Shown: positions 25,401 to 33,317 of the stretch, piece by piece
Numbering within the stretch: the stretch's first letter is position 1
How the letters are laid out: each line of letters opens with the position of its first letter
Assembly: GCF_037137075.1 (NCBI RefSeq)
Contig: NZ_JBBBNV010000002.1
Location: 251,466 to 315,465, forward strand
Direction: 5' to 3'
DNA: 64,000 bases
Source of the DNA: JBBBNV01 sp037137075
GTDB lineage: Bacteria; Bacillota; Bacilli; Paenibacillales; NBRC-103111
Translations under genes and position numbers: made by a program
Notes under the pieces: generated by a model
Told to the model about the DNA's origin: nothing
Databases searched by the model: none
The model's input: the letters and a program-made list of their open reading frames with translations, nothing else

Positions 25401-28338
25401 AATTTCCGAGGGTGCCATTGTTTCGGAGAAGCTCGCTTCCGGCGCAGTGCAAGCCGACCATCTTGCCGTTGAATCCATTGCCGCTAAGCATGTTCAGAAT
25501 GAGGCGATCCAAGGGTTCCATATTAAGCCGTTTACGCTGCGCACACATCATTTGGAGCGTAATGCCATCGGCACGGATCAATTGGCGGATGAAAGTGTCA
25601 TCGGCGCCAAGCTTGCTTCCGGTACGGTTGAAGCTCACCACTTGTCGGAGCAGGCCGTTCACGAAGAGCACCTGCGCGAAGGTGTCATCCATGCGGATCA
25701 CCTTGCTGCAAGCAGTGTGCAGCGCAAGCACATTGCCGATGGAATTATTGATGGGACGAAGCTGTCTGAAGAGGCGGTAGGAAGCCAGCACTTGGCGAAG
25801 CAGTCCGTCGGTACGCCGCAGCTTGCCGAAGGCGCGGTCAACAGCGATAAGATTGCTCATGGAGCCATTACCGCTAAACACATACTGAGCGAAAATGTAC
25901 ACGGCTACCATATTAAACAAGGCGCAATTAAGCCGTATCATTTGGAAACCGGCTCTATCGGCACGGAGCAGTTTGGCGACGACAGTGTGACTAGCGCCAA
26001 AATCGCCGAGCAGGCCGTGGAAGGCCGGCATATCGCAGAACAGTCCGTTTATTCCGAGCACATTAACAATGGGGCCGTTCAAGGACGCCACCTTTCAGAA
26101 GGCATTATTGGCCGTCATCATCTTGAAAACGGCACAGTTGACGGCTCCAAGCTGGCCGAGAATGCAGTATCGGAGCGCCATTTGGCGGCTCGTTCCATAG
26201 GTGCTGCGCATCTTGCCGACGGAGCGGTGAAGAGCGAGAAGCTCGCATATGAAAGCATTAGCTCGAAGCACATCCAGGCAGAGCATGTGCATGGCTATCA
26301 TGTGAAGCCCGGTACGTTGAAAGGCGTTCACCTGCAGGCCGGAAGCATCGGTGTCGAGCAGCTGGCGGATGAAAGCGTATCAAGCACCAAGCTGACGGCA
26401 AAAGCCGTGGAAGGCCGGCACGTGGCACCGCAATCGATTCAAGCCGAGCATCTTGCTGGTCAAATCGTACAGCGCCGGCATTTGACAGACGGAGCGATAC
26501 AGCAGCAGCACTTGGCCGATGGAGCGGTTGACGGCGCCAAGCTTGCGGAAGGCGCTGTAAGCGGCAGACACTTGTCATCCCGGGCTGTATCCGCGGTGAA
26601 TCTTGCCGACAGTGCGGTGGGCAGCGAGCAGTTGGCGGAAGAATCAATTAACGCGAAGCATATTCAGAGCGAAGCGGTGCAGGGCTACCATATCAAGCAG
26701 GGAGCCATCAAGCCGTACCACCTGGAGCCGGGAGCCTTCAACGCCGATCAGCTGGCGGATCACAGCGTCACCGCCGCCAAGCTGGACAATGCGTCGGTAG
26801 AAGCGCGTCATCTTGCCGAGCAGTCGGTCACGTCCCGGCATATAGGCGGCAGTGCAATTCAGGGCCAGCATTTGGCCGAAACGATTGTGGGCCGCAGGCA
26901 TCTGGAGAATGACGCCGTCGACGGATCCAAGCTTGCGGAGAGCTCGGTGAGCGGCCGTCACATTACGGCACAAGCCGTGTCTGCAGTGAATCTTGCCGAA
27001 GGCGCGGTCGGAAGCGAGCAGCTCGGAGCAGCCTCCGTTTCGCATAAGCATCTTCAAAGCGAAGCGGTGCAGGGCTACCATATCAAGCAGGGAGCCATCA
27101 AGCCGTACCACCTGGAGCCGGGAGCCTTCAACGCCGATCAGCTGGCGGATCACAGCGTCACCGCCGCCAAGCTGGACAATGCGTCGGTAGAAGCGCGTCA
27201 TCTCGCCGAGCAATCGGTTCAAGCCGTACATCTGACCGATCACGCAGTGACGACTCGCCATTTGACCGACGGTGCTGTTGCAAGCCGGAATCTGGCTGCC
27301 GGCGCTGTCAATTGCTTGCACCTCGCCGAGCAGTCTATTGAAACCAGGCATGTGTCGGATGGAATTCTAGAGACGCGCCATTTAACGGAGAGCATCATTC
27401 AAAGTGTTCATGTGGCCGATGGAGCGGTATGTGCTCAGCACCTCGCCGAGCAGTCGATCCATGCAAGCCATCTTGTCGATGGGGCTGTCTCGTCCCAGCA
27501 TGTGGTCTCCGGGGCCATCCGCAAGGAGCATATCGCGGAAGGCGCTGTAAATAGCATTCATTTGTCTCTCGGCGCCATCACCTCATCCCATTTACAGCCC
27601 CAAATTATTAGCACTCTATCGCTTCAGCCGTCATCGGTTACAGCGGATAAGCTGGCGCCGGCCAGTGTGGATGCCAGCAAGCTGCAACACGGAATTATTG
27701 AAACGGCTCATGTAGCTGACAGCGCGATTAACGGAGAGAAGCTGGCTTGGTGTTCCATCCGCGGTGAGCATTTGTCCAATGAGGCGGTTGATTCCAGGCA
27801 TATTTCTGACAATGCGATAGCTGAAGAGCATATCCAAGAAGGGGCTGTAAGTAGTGCGGCCTTGCAGGACGAAGCTGTGACGGAAGAAAAGTTGCTTGCG
27901 GGTGCGGTAACCTCCGAGAAAATCGCCTTTGGCGCAATTAACACGGAGCATGTGCAAGAGCAGAGCATTCAGTCCCGGCACCTGGCTCCGGGCGCAGTGC
28001 GTACCGAGCATTTGCCGAACGGCTTGATCGGCGCGGAAAAGCTTTCATTTGTTCCGGTTCGTGCGGCGGCGGATAAGCAGGATGCCTTCATGCAATTCGG
28101 ATTTACCCCGTTCCGTTTTATGACGCAGGATGAGATGGTCGAAGTAGAAATACAACTGCCAGGCAGCTATGCCACCAGCGACTATGCGATTGTCGCCTTG
28201 ACCAATAATCCGGCATGCTATGCCGTGTTGAAAGAAAAGAACGGTAATAAGGCGATCATTACCGTGGTCCGCACCAAATTCATTCCGCAGCCGGAAGGGG
28301 TCCTGACCTGGATTGCAATTGGCAGTGCACGGGCGTAG
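22429..28338 (+). CDS. Giant decapeptide-repeat protein with WIAG-type C-terminal domain
   Basis: This 1969-residue protein has four parts. Residues 1-25 are basic (MKNRKVWSKDSSKKRPKPK) and followed by an acidic patch. Residues ~30-300 are low-complexity Ala/Gly/Ser/Pro. Residues ~324-1875 are about 155 tandem decapeptides close to GAVTSEKLAD. The last ~90 residues form a globular end with FGFTPFRFM and a WIAIGSARA terminus, matching the WIAG-tail found in Paenibacillus-type proteins. There is no signal peptide or membrane helix. GAGAGAGGA at 22412-22420 fixes ATG 22429. It is likely an elongated spore-surface fibre; this is inferred from repeats and neighbours. A terminator follows directly. 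Confidence 0.8.
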   Translation: MKNRKVWSKDSSKKRPKPKYSASINELDWLDEDEERQTRAKATADKVQVSQTGLQEAEGKSVLQGIGSSSDMEKGIRPAGKEPEQPMAANQPKTRTADQARKQIPPAAAAGTTGSKAGSTAGAARAEQGQKAAEGRAGIGGQNGVSVPAAQARPGAGAGGGLSTGRIPQGGAQEDADTGLGAAAAPRSGTRVTLGSGSGAAPILPSGARTSTGSSSTGSGQVPQNGARTNAAPPAGSAAGTGAARTGAGGARGSNTSAAPGAAGAAVPQAGAKAVSNGQGPGKPSSAPADATEHPVFVRNGLSLLDRKNELPNAPFIYTDDVANEAVTNEKIANRTIDGSKLKHGTLDGTVLKDFIISTSKLADHCVTSQKIAIGAVDNEHLSAQSISGDKLIDRSITGTKLVDNSITSDKLADHTIDAIKIADGSISTRHIELQSITSEHIQDQAISSEKLKSGAVGPGNLANYAVNSAKITNGAVQTEKLRDGAVTTEKLADGAVNTSKLGIQAVQSRHLQFSSVQPEHLAANAVRRENIASGSVTSEHLAEGAVTGHHLQNGAVTEEKLADGAVDSRHILADSIGELHLAPEAVLSRHLRPGAVGTEQLASGAVCSWNIEENAIVTAHVADLSITEEKIAPESVTSSRIAISAVQNLHLASGAVSSEKLSVGSVGSHHLQDQSVASHHLQPNSVSQNALQNRSVTAEKLAHGSIQATHITEGAIGTYQLADHVITTVKLAGESVSTDKLADQSVITAKIGDGSVTSRKLAADVVKSHHIAAEAITSEKLALSAVGSEQLAPGSVTSEHISEESISNEHIRSQSIGADKLADDAVTSSKLAPGAVTEQIIAPEAVNGRHLQPEAVHGYHIRSGAVKAIHLDGAVFTADKLAEGSVGSSKLQTGAIMSSHLADYAVTSEKIAELAIGSAHVSPQSIGSSHLAQGAVHAGHLQDDSVGSSTLRNQAITEEKLADGAVTANKLAPESVDRSKLAIGSVGALQISEGAIVSEKLASGAVQADHLAVESIAAKHVQNEAIQGFHIKPFTLRTHHLERNAIGTDQLADESVIGAKLASGTVEAHHLSEQAVHEEHLREGVIHADHLAASSVQRKHIADGIIDGTKLSEEAVGSQHLAKQSVGTPQLAEGAVNSDKIAHGAITAKHILSENVHGYHIKQGAIKPYHLETGSIGTEQFGDDSVTSAKIAEQAVEGRHIAEQSVYSEHINNGAVQGRHLSEGIIGRHHLENGTVDGSKLAENAVSERHLAARSIGAAHLADGAVKSEKLAYESISSKHIQAEHVHGYHVKPGTLKGVHLQAGSIGVEQLADESVSSTKLTAKAVEGRHVAPQSIQAEHLAGQIVQRRHLTDGAIQQQHLADGAVDGAKLAEGAVSGRHLSSRAVSAVNLADSAVGSEQLAEESINAKHIQSEAVQGYHIKQGAIKPYHLEPGAFNADQLADHSVTAAKLDNASVEARHLAEQSVTSRHIGGSAIQGQHLAETIVGRRHLENDAVDGSKLAESSVSGRHITAQAVSAVNLAEGAVGSEQLGAASVSHKHLQSEAVQGYHIKQGAIKPYHLEPGAFNADQLADHSVTAAKLDNASVEARHLAEQSVQAVHLTDHAVTTRHLTDGAVASRNLAAGAVNCLHLAEQSIETRHVSDGILETRHLTESIIQSVHVADGAVCAQHLAEQSIHASHLVDGAVSSQHVVSGAIRKEHIAEGAVNSIHLSLGAITSSHLQPQIISTLSLQPSSVTADKLAPASVDASKLQHGIIETAHVADSAINGEKLAWCSIRGEHLSNEAVDSRHISDNAIAEEHIQEGAVSSAALQDEAVTEEKLLAGAVTSEKIAFGAINTEHVQEQSIQSRHLAPGAVRTEHLPNGLIGAEKLSFVPVRAAADKQDAFMQFGFTPFRFMTQDEMVEVEIQLPGSYATSDYAIVALTNNPACYAVLKEKNGNKAIITVVRTKFIPQPEGVLTWIAIGSARA
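23401..28050 (+). repeat. Tandem 30-bp coding repeats (about 155 decapeptides)
   Basis: The period is 10 codons throughout. Typical units are GAVTTEKLAD, QAVQSRHLQF and GSVTSEHLAE: small residue, Ala/Ser/Ile, Val/Ile, three variable positions often including Ser-Glu, Lys/His, Leu/Ile, and Ala with Asp/Glu/Asn. Phase is kept with almost no insertions. Alternating hydrophobic positions suggest a regular beta-rich fibre, which is an inference. Most units differ at DNA level, so the array is old apart from the recent copies noted separately. Confidence 0.9.
25501..27210 (+). repeat. 390-bp higher-order repeat within the decapeptide array
   Basis: The landmark G(Y/F)HIK.G..K..HLE recurs at exact 390-bp steps: DNA 25501, 25891, 26281, 26671 and 27061. 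Each unit is therefore 13 decapeptides (130 residues). Four complete copies and the start of a fifth can be followed; a related unit begins earlier at 24991. The segments 26668-26813 and 27058-27203 are identical over 146 bp, pointing to a recent duplication or gene conversion. Confidence 0.88.
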
Positions 28339-28349
28339 CGCTTCACTTC

Positions 28350-28380
28350 AAAGTCTGTCCCCAGGGGCAGACTTTTTTTA
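28350..28380 (+). terminator. Rho-independent terminator after the giant repeat gene
   Basis: AAAGTCTG and CAGACTTT pair, together with the inner CCCC/GGGG, and are followed by a T-run. It lies ~12 bp after the stop of the giant gene and separates it from the glycosyltransferase block. Confidence 0.85.
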
Positions 28381-28520
28381 TGTTTAGCATAGTCCAGTGA
28401 AGCACCCGGCTTTTCGTATGCTTGGAGAACGGAATAAATGCAACGCATAGACGGTTTCCCTAATTACACTTGTCCCGGTACGACGGCAGTACAAGTGCCG
28501 TTGCCGCTCTTTTACCTATA

Positions 28521-28529
28521 CATACAATG
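28521..28529 (+). promoter_or_regulatory. Sporulation-type -10-like motif before the glycosyltransferase block
   Basis: CATACAAT matches the SigE-type -10 (CATACANT) and sits ~40 bp before the first GT2 start, after the terminator at 28350. A new promoter is expected here. No convincing -35 element was found, so this is tentative. Confidence 0.35.
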
Positions 28530-28568
28530 AGTCATATACGTGAATACCTGTCACGGGAGGTGCTAGGG

Positions 28569-29450
28569 TTGCCGCATCGAGGTAAGATTCGAAGACAACG
28601 GTGGGCTGCCAAAACGGCGGGTAACGGTTTAGGCCGGACTGCAGGGGCTAAGGCTTTCATACGGAGGCGGGGCGAAATTGGAAACGGACGATTAGCCTAT
28701 AGACGAACCACGCCAGCAGAGCCGGTCGTATCGGTCATTATTCCGGCCAAAAATGAGCGAAGCACCATCGCGCAAGTCATCGCCGAAGCGTTTCGGGTTC
28801 ACCCTTATACGGAAGTGATTGTCGTTGTCAATGGTTCTACGGACGGGACGGAGCAGATCGCAAGAAAAGCCGGGGCCAACATCATATCATTCCCTGAACC
28901 GTTGGGACATGATGTTGGGCGCAGTGTCGGGGCACGGGAAGCCAAAGGGCAAATTTTGCTGTTTACAGACGGAGATATCGTGATTCGTTCCGGCCATCTG
29001 GCTAAGCTCGTTCAGGCGATCCAGTCTGGAACGGACGTTGCGTTGAATGGATACCTGGGTACGGTAAGCAAGCAGGATGTACACAGCGTCGTGCTGGTGA
29101 AGCACGTTTTGAATATTGCGCTCCATCGTCCGGATCTTCTGGGAGCTTCCATGACTACAATCCCCCATGCGATAAGCCGCAGGGCGCTTCAGGTGATCGG
29201 CACCGAGCATTTATCCGTCCCTCCCTTGGCGATGGCGATGGCGATTGTCCACGGATTGAAGGTTCGGCGAGTGCACTATATCGAAGTGGGCACAACCAAC
29301 CGGAAACGGGGGCGGGGCGGCAAGGACGGCGATCCGCTGGAGCAGCTGATTGTCGGCGACCATCTGGAGGCGCTGCACTGGTATTTGTCAGCCAGCAATG
29401 CACGCGGATTCCGAACAGACCTGGCACGCCAAAGAGAGGCGGTGAAATAG
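28569..29450 (+). CDS. GT2 glycosyltransferase with basic N-terminus
   Basis: This 293-residue GT-A enzyme starts with an Arg/Lys-rich leader (~45 residues, GKIRRQRW to FIRRRGEIG). The GT2 domain then has VSVIIPAKNE, VVVNGSTDGTEQIA and the DXD-type LLFTDGDIVI. EPLGHDVGRSVGARE is shared with the next gene. The TTG at 28569 is preferred: GGAGGTG lies 5 bp upstream, whereas upstream ATG 28527 lacks a site. It is the first gene of the block and overlaps the next start by one base (TAGTG). The acceptor is unknown. Confidence 0.75.
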   Translation: MPHRGKIRRQRWAAKTAGNGLGRTAGAKAFIRRRGEIGNGRLAYRRTTPAEPVVSVIIPAKNERSTIAQVIAEAFRVHPYTEVIVVVNGSTDGTEQIARKAGANIISFPEPLGHDVGRSVGAREAKGQILLFTDGDIVIRSGHLAKLVQAIQSGTDVALNGYLGTVSKQDVHSVVLVKHVLNIALHRPDLLGASMTTIPHAISRRALQVIGTEHLSVPPLAMAMAIVHGLKVRRVHYIEVGTTNRKRGRGGKDGDPLEQLIVGDHLEALHWYLSASNARGFRTDLARQREAVK

Positions 29451-30631
29451 TGGCTGTAACCAAGAGGAAACTGTCAGGGTACAAAAAAAAAGCAAAGCCC
29501 AGGCGATCTAAGAAGCAGACCGGGAAGCGGCGGATCTTAAGCCGTAAGCCCGCCAAAAGGCAGCGAAATCAACGTAAGTATGGCACACACAGAGCCATTG
29601 CCCATTCCAGACTGCTGCGCCAGGCGGCAAGCCTGCGTCAGCCTGCCGGGCAAGAGCTGGCCTGGGCGGGTCAGGCGTATGCCGCAGGCCAACTGGCGGC
29701 CAAGCAGCGCCTGGGGGCAGAGTCAGGCGGTCATCAGGCGGTCATAGATGCCGCATTGCAGCAAAGCTGGACGGAATGGTTCAGCGCCCATAAGCCGCCG
29801 GGAATGTCATGGCTGGCTTACACGAAGGCCTCCTCCCGGTTCGCCTCCGGCTTCGCTCCGGAACACAGCCAAGCCGACAAGGAGCGGATTTTGCTGCCGA
29901 CCGCCAAATCCGTTGCTGCAATTGTGTGTGTGAAGAACGAAGAGGAAACGATTTCGATGGTGCTGAAGGAATTGCTCCGAATCCCGTTCCATGAGCTCAT
30001 CTTTATCGTAAACGGCTCGACGGACGGAAGCTTCAGGAGCATTCGGCAATGTCCGAAAACGATGATTCTACACTACCCTGAGCCGCTTGGACATGATGTG
30101 GGACGGGCGCTGGGGGCCAAGTTATCTCAAGCGGACATCCTGCTGTTTTTGGACGGGGATATCCCCATTTTGGCGGAAAAGCTGCTTCCTTTTATTCATG
30201 CAGTGGAACAAGGGATGGATATCGCCTTGAACGATATTTCACCGTTTTTGCCGGTGTTCAGCCGCCGGGATCATGTTTCCAAGATGAAACAGTTTTTGAA
30301 CCGGACTGTATGCGGAAGCGATTTGGGCGTCAGTTCCATGACGGCAATTCCTCATGCTGTAAGCCGCCGGGCGATTGAAACGCTTGGCACCCGCGAGCTG
30401 ATGGTGCCGCCGAAGGCGCAGGCGCTGGCGCGGCAGCACGGACTGAAGGTCGGCGCCCCGTGCAGTGTGGATGTCATCTCCAGCAACAAGGTCCGGGATA
30501 CGAACTCCGGTCCCGGCAACAAGATGCACGACTTCATTATCGGAGATCATCTGGAAGCTTTAAACGCAGCTATGGAGCGCTCGGGGGCGCGTCTGGGCTT
30601 CCCGGATACGATTCGTAACCGAATTTCGTAA
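29450..30631 (+). CDS. GT2 glycosyltransferase with long basic N-terminal tail
   Basis: This 393-residue paralogue of the preceding enzyme has a ~50-residue tail very rich in Lys/Arg (KKKAKPRRSKKQTGKRRI). A Gly/Ala-aromatic stretch follows (AWAGQAYAAGQLAAKQRLG). The GT-A domain starts at about residue 155 with VAAIVCVKNEEETISM, then FIVNGSTDGS, PEPLGHDVGRALGAKL and LLFLDGDIPI. The GTG start overlaps the previous stop by one base. The tail and the Gly/aromatic stretch link it to the CgeB-like and small genes downstream. Confidence 0.8.
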   Translation: MAVTKRKLSGYKKKAKPRRSKKQTGKRRILSRKPAKRQRNQRKYGTHRAIAHSRLLRQAASLRQPAGQELAWAGQAYAAGQLAAKQRLGAESGGHQAVIDAALQQSWTEWFSAHKPPGMSWLAYTKASSRFASGFAPEHSQADKERILLPTAKSVAAIVCVKNEEETISMVLKELLRIPFHELIFIVNGSTDGSFRSIRQCPKTMILHYPEPLGHDVGRALGAKLSQADILLFLDGDIPILAEKLLPFIHAVEQGMDIALNDISPFLPVFSRRDHVSKMKQFLNRTVCGSDLGVSSMTAIPHAVSRRAIETLGTRELMVPPKAQALARQHGLKVGAPCSVDVISSNKVRDTNSGPGNKMHDFIIGDHLEALNAAMERSGARLGFPDTIRNRIS

Positions 30632-30645
30632 GGAGGCGATATGGA

Positions 30646-31371
30646 ATGAAAACGAGCATCATCATCCCGAGCTATAACGGTGCAGCTGTCCTGCGTGATT
30701 GCATCCGCTCGATCCGCGTATTTACTCCACCTCCGTATGAAATTTTGGTTGTGGACAACGGCTCGACGGACGAAACGCTTACTATGTGCCGGGAGGAACG
30801 GGTACCCTTCCTCTCCTTGCCGGAAAATCGGGGCTTCCCGGCTGCCTGTAACGCCGGTTTGCGCATCGCTGGCGGCGATGCGCTTATGCTGCTGAACAAC
30901 GATGTTCTTGCAACACGGGGCTGGCTGGATAATATGAAGCAATGCCTTTTATCCGATCCCCGGATTGGGCTGGTCGGACCCATGAGCAACTATGCCAGCG
31001 GACGTCAACAAATTCAGGAGCCGTTTACGAATATTGAAGACATGTCCAGGCGGTGGAATGTGCCGAATCCGGGCAAATGGAAGGAGGTGAACCGCCTTGT
31101 CGGGCTGTGCCTGCTTTTCAGACGGGAAGTGCTGGAGCAAATCGGGCCGCTTGACGAACGTTTTACTCCCGGACACTATGAGGACGACGACTACTGCTAC
31201 CGGGTGCGTCAGGCCGGCTACCGGCTTATGATTGCGGGCGACGTATTTCTGTATCATCATGGCAGCGCAAGCTTCGGGCGAAAGGAACCGCATACGATCA
31301 CGGAGCTCATCCGCATAAATAAACAGAAATTTATTGATAAATGGGGCGTCGATCCTGCCCATTTCATGTAG
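30646..31371 (+). CDS. GT2 glycosyltransferase (rhamnosyltransferase-like)
   Basis: This 241-residue GT-A enzyme has no basic tail. It opens with TSIIIPSYNGAAVLRDCIRS, then VVDNGSTDETL, NRGFPAACNAGLRIA, LLNNDVLATRGWL and a FTPGHYEDDDYCYRVRQAGY region, as in rhamnosyl and related GT2 enzymes. AAGGAGG lies upstream of ATG 30646. The absence of a tail makes it a useful contrast to its neighbours. The transferred sugar is not predictable. Confidence 0.85.
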   Translation: MKTSIIIPSYNGAAVLRDCIRSIRVFTPPPYEILVVDNGSTDETLTMCREERVPFLSLPENRGFPAACNAGLRIAGGDALMLLNNDVLATRGWLDNMKQCLLSDPRIGLVGPMSNYASGRQQIQEPFTNIEDMSRRWNVPNPGKWKEVNRLVGLCLLFRREVLEQIGPLDERFTPGHYEDDDYCYRVRQAGYRLMIAGDVFLYHHGSASFGRKEPHTITELIRINKQKFIDKWGVDPAHFM

Positions 31372-31409
31372 CATTCATTTCGTAAGGCGATCCGGCAAGG
31401 AGGAATATC

Positions 31410-32138
31410 ATGAAAGGTGTTATACTCGCGGGCGGCTCCGGCACGAGACTGTCTCCCTTGACCCGCTTTCAAAACAAGCATCTGCTTCCCGTTGGCAGGC
31501 AGCCTATGATTTATTATGCCGTGCAAAAGCTGAAGGAAGCCGGGATTGACAATCAGCTGCTCATAACGGGGCGGTCTGTCAGCGGCGGCTTCACAACCAT
31601 GCTTGGCAGCGGCCAGGAGTTCGGGGTGGACCTCACCTACCGGATACAGGAAAACCCCGGCGGCATTGCAGAGGCTCTTCTGCTGGCAAAGCCCTTCATC
31701 GGGAAGGGAGAGAAGTTTGTTGTGCTGCTGGGCGACAATCTGTTCTCGGACTCCCTTGCAGCTCATGTACAGCAGTTCGCCGCAAGCGAACCCGGGCTGG
31801 CGTCTGTTCTGCTTACCGAGGTGGACGATCCCGAGCGGTATGGTGTTCCGGAATTAAATGCCGGCCGTATTGTGCGGATTGAGGAGAAGCCGCAGGTGCC
31901 GAAATCCAATTATTGTGTGACGGGCATCTATATGTACGATAGCTCCGTGTTTGAGGTTATTACTACTATACAGCTATCGGCAAGGGGCGAGCTGGAGATT
32001 ACGGACGTGAATAATGTATACGCTGCGCAAGGCAAGCTGTCCTTTGACGTGCTTACGGGATGGTGGACGGATGCAGGGACGTTCGGGTCCATGCACGAGG
32101 CGGCGGGAAAGCTGCTGAAGGATGAGGAGCTGCATTGA
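31410..32138 (+). CDS. spsI: Sugar-1-phosphate nucleotidylyltransferase (SpsI-like)
   Basis: This 242-residue enzyme matches short RmlA-type nucleotidylyltransferases, as in Bacillus SpsI of the spore polysaccharide operon. The activation loop is MKGVILAGGSGTRLSPLT, followed by VVLLGDNLFSD, VRIEEKPQVPKSNY and GWWTDAGTF. It is expected to make dTDP-glucose from glucose-1-phosphate, although the base preference is inferred. Later dTDP-rhamnose steps (RmlB, C, D or SpsJ, K, L) are absent from the window. AAGGAGGA lies upstream of ATG 31410. Confidence 0.82.
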   Translation: MKGVILAGGSGTRLSPLTRFQNKHLLPVGRQPMIYYAVQKLKEAGIDNQLLITGRSVSGGFTTMLGSGQEFGVDLTYRIQENPGGIAEALLLAKPFIGKGEKFVVLLGDNLFSDSLAAHVQQFAASEPGLASVLLTEVDDPERYGVPELNAGRIVRIEEKPQVPKSNYCVTGIYMYDSSVFEVITTIQLSARGELEITDVNNVYAAQGKLSFDVLTGWWTDAGTFGSMHEAAGKLLKDEELH

Positions 32139-32183
32139 CTCAGCTCCGCTTGACAACTAGTACGAAAGAAAGGAGCCGTATCG

Positions 32184-33317
32184 TTGAAAAAACGTTTGCA
32201 AGCTTCACACGGCCGGAAGCGGGGGGCTGAAGCGGGTTACGCGCATGGATATGCATTTGGCCGCCGCGAAGCCGTTCTCCGCTCGACGGCCAGCGAGTTA
32301 ACGCCCCGGCTTCCCTACAAACTCTTGTTTGTACTGGAGAATTCGCCGGGCTTTCACTCCATTGATCGGGGGATAGCGTCCGCTCTGCCTCTCGTCTGTA
32401 AGGAATGGCAGATTGCCGGACCGTATGACGATCTGACGGCTATCGTGAAGGAAACCCGGCCCGATGCGGTGCTGGTCTTAAACGCGATTCATTCCTGGAC
32501 CGCACTGCAGCCGCATATCGCGAGTATCCGTTCCAGCGGAGTGCCCTGTCTGGTCTGGTTTGCCGATGATCCGTACTTTACGGATATGACATCCGGTATT
32601 GCGCCGGAATTTGATGCGGTCTTTACACATGAGGCGAGCTGTGTAGAGTTTTACAAAGAGGTGGGCTGCCGCAGTGTACACTATTTGCCGTTTGCCGGTT
32701 CGCCGGAGGTGTTTACGCCTACAGCCGTCGGGCTGCCCTACCGGACCGATATTTGCTTTGTCGGGATGCCGTTTTGGAACCGGGCCATTCTGATCGATGC
32801 CATCGCCCCGTTTTTGGCGGAAAAAAAGACGCTCATTGCCGGGGCCTATTGGGATAGCCGGCTGGCGCGGTTCTCGCTGCTGAAGAACAGTATCCGACTC
32901 CAGGGCATTCAGCCTGCAGAGACGGCGCGGTTCTACAGCGGTACGAAAATCGTGATTAATATTCACCGGGGGCACGATACGATGGATAATCCAAACAGCC
33001 GTAAAATACCGGCCCGGTCGGTCAATCCGCGGACCTTTGATATTTGCTCGGCGGGCGCTTTTCAGCTAACGGACGTACGGGAGGATCTGCCTGCTTTTTA
33101 TACGCCGGGTGTGGATGTTGCTACCTTTCATACTGCCGAGGAGCTGCTTCACAAGCTGGATTATTATTTGCGCAATGAAGCCGAACGGGAGTGTATTGCA
33201 TTGTCCGGTTTAGAGCGAACCCGCAGGGAGCACACGTATGCGAAGCGTCTGGTACAGCTTCTCAATTTATCGTTAGGGGGGACGGTCCATGCATCCGGCG
33301 GCGTCACAAGCGGGTAA
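32184..33317 (+). CDS. CgeB-like glycosyltransferase (copy 1 of 3)
   Basis: This 377-residue protein is related to Bacillus CgeB, a spore-surface glycosylation protein. Shared landmarks are FADDPYFTD, TDICFVGMPFWNR, NIHRGHDTMDNPNSRKIPAR and SVNPRTFDICSAGAFQLTD. The N-terminus is short and basic, then shows the motif AGYAHGYAFGRREA at about residues 15-28. The start is a TTG with AAAGGAG at 32169-32175. It overlaps the next gene by 29 bp. Confidence 0.8.
   Translation: MKKRLQASHGRKRGAEAGYAHGYAFGRREAVLRSTASELTPRLPYKLLFVLENSPGFHSIDRGIASALPLVCKEWQIAGPYDDLTAIVKETRPDAVLVLNAIHSWTALQPHIASIRSSGVPCLVWFADDPYFTDMTSGIAPEFDAVFTHEASCVEFYKEVGCRSVHYLPFAGSPEVFTPTAVGLPYRTDICFVGMPFWNRAILIDAIAPFLAEKKTLIAGAYWDSRLARFSLLKNSIRLQGIQPAETARFYSGTKIVINIHRGHDTMDNPNSRKIPARSVNPRTFDICSAGAFQLTDVREDLPAFYTPGVDVATFHTAEELLHKLDYYLRNEAERECIALSGLERTRREHTYAKRLVQLLNLSLGGTVHASGGVTSG

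Noticed and set aside
25153..26091. Long open frames on the minus strand opposite the giant gene
   Set aside because: They mirror the decapeptide periodicity of the plus strand, have no ribosome binding sites and no family features. They are shadows of the repeat.
23401..28050. CRISPR-like periodic array
   Set aside because: The 30-bp period is coding and in frame for ten-residue units, with no conserved repeats separated by unique spacers.
28470..28568. N-terminal extension of the first GT2 from TTG 28470 or ATG 28527
   Set aside because: The ribosome binding site GGAGGTG is correctly placed only for TTG 28569, and a sporulation-type -10-like motif overlaps the ATG at 28527.
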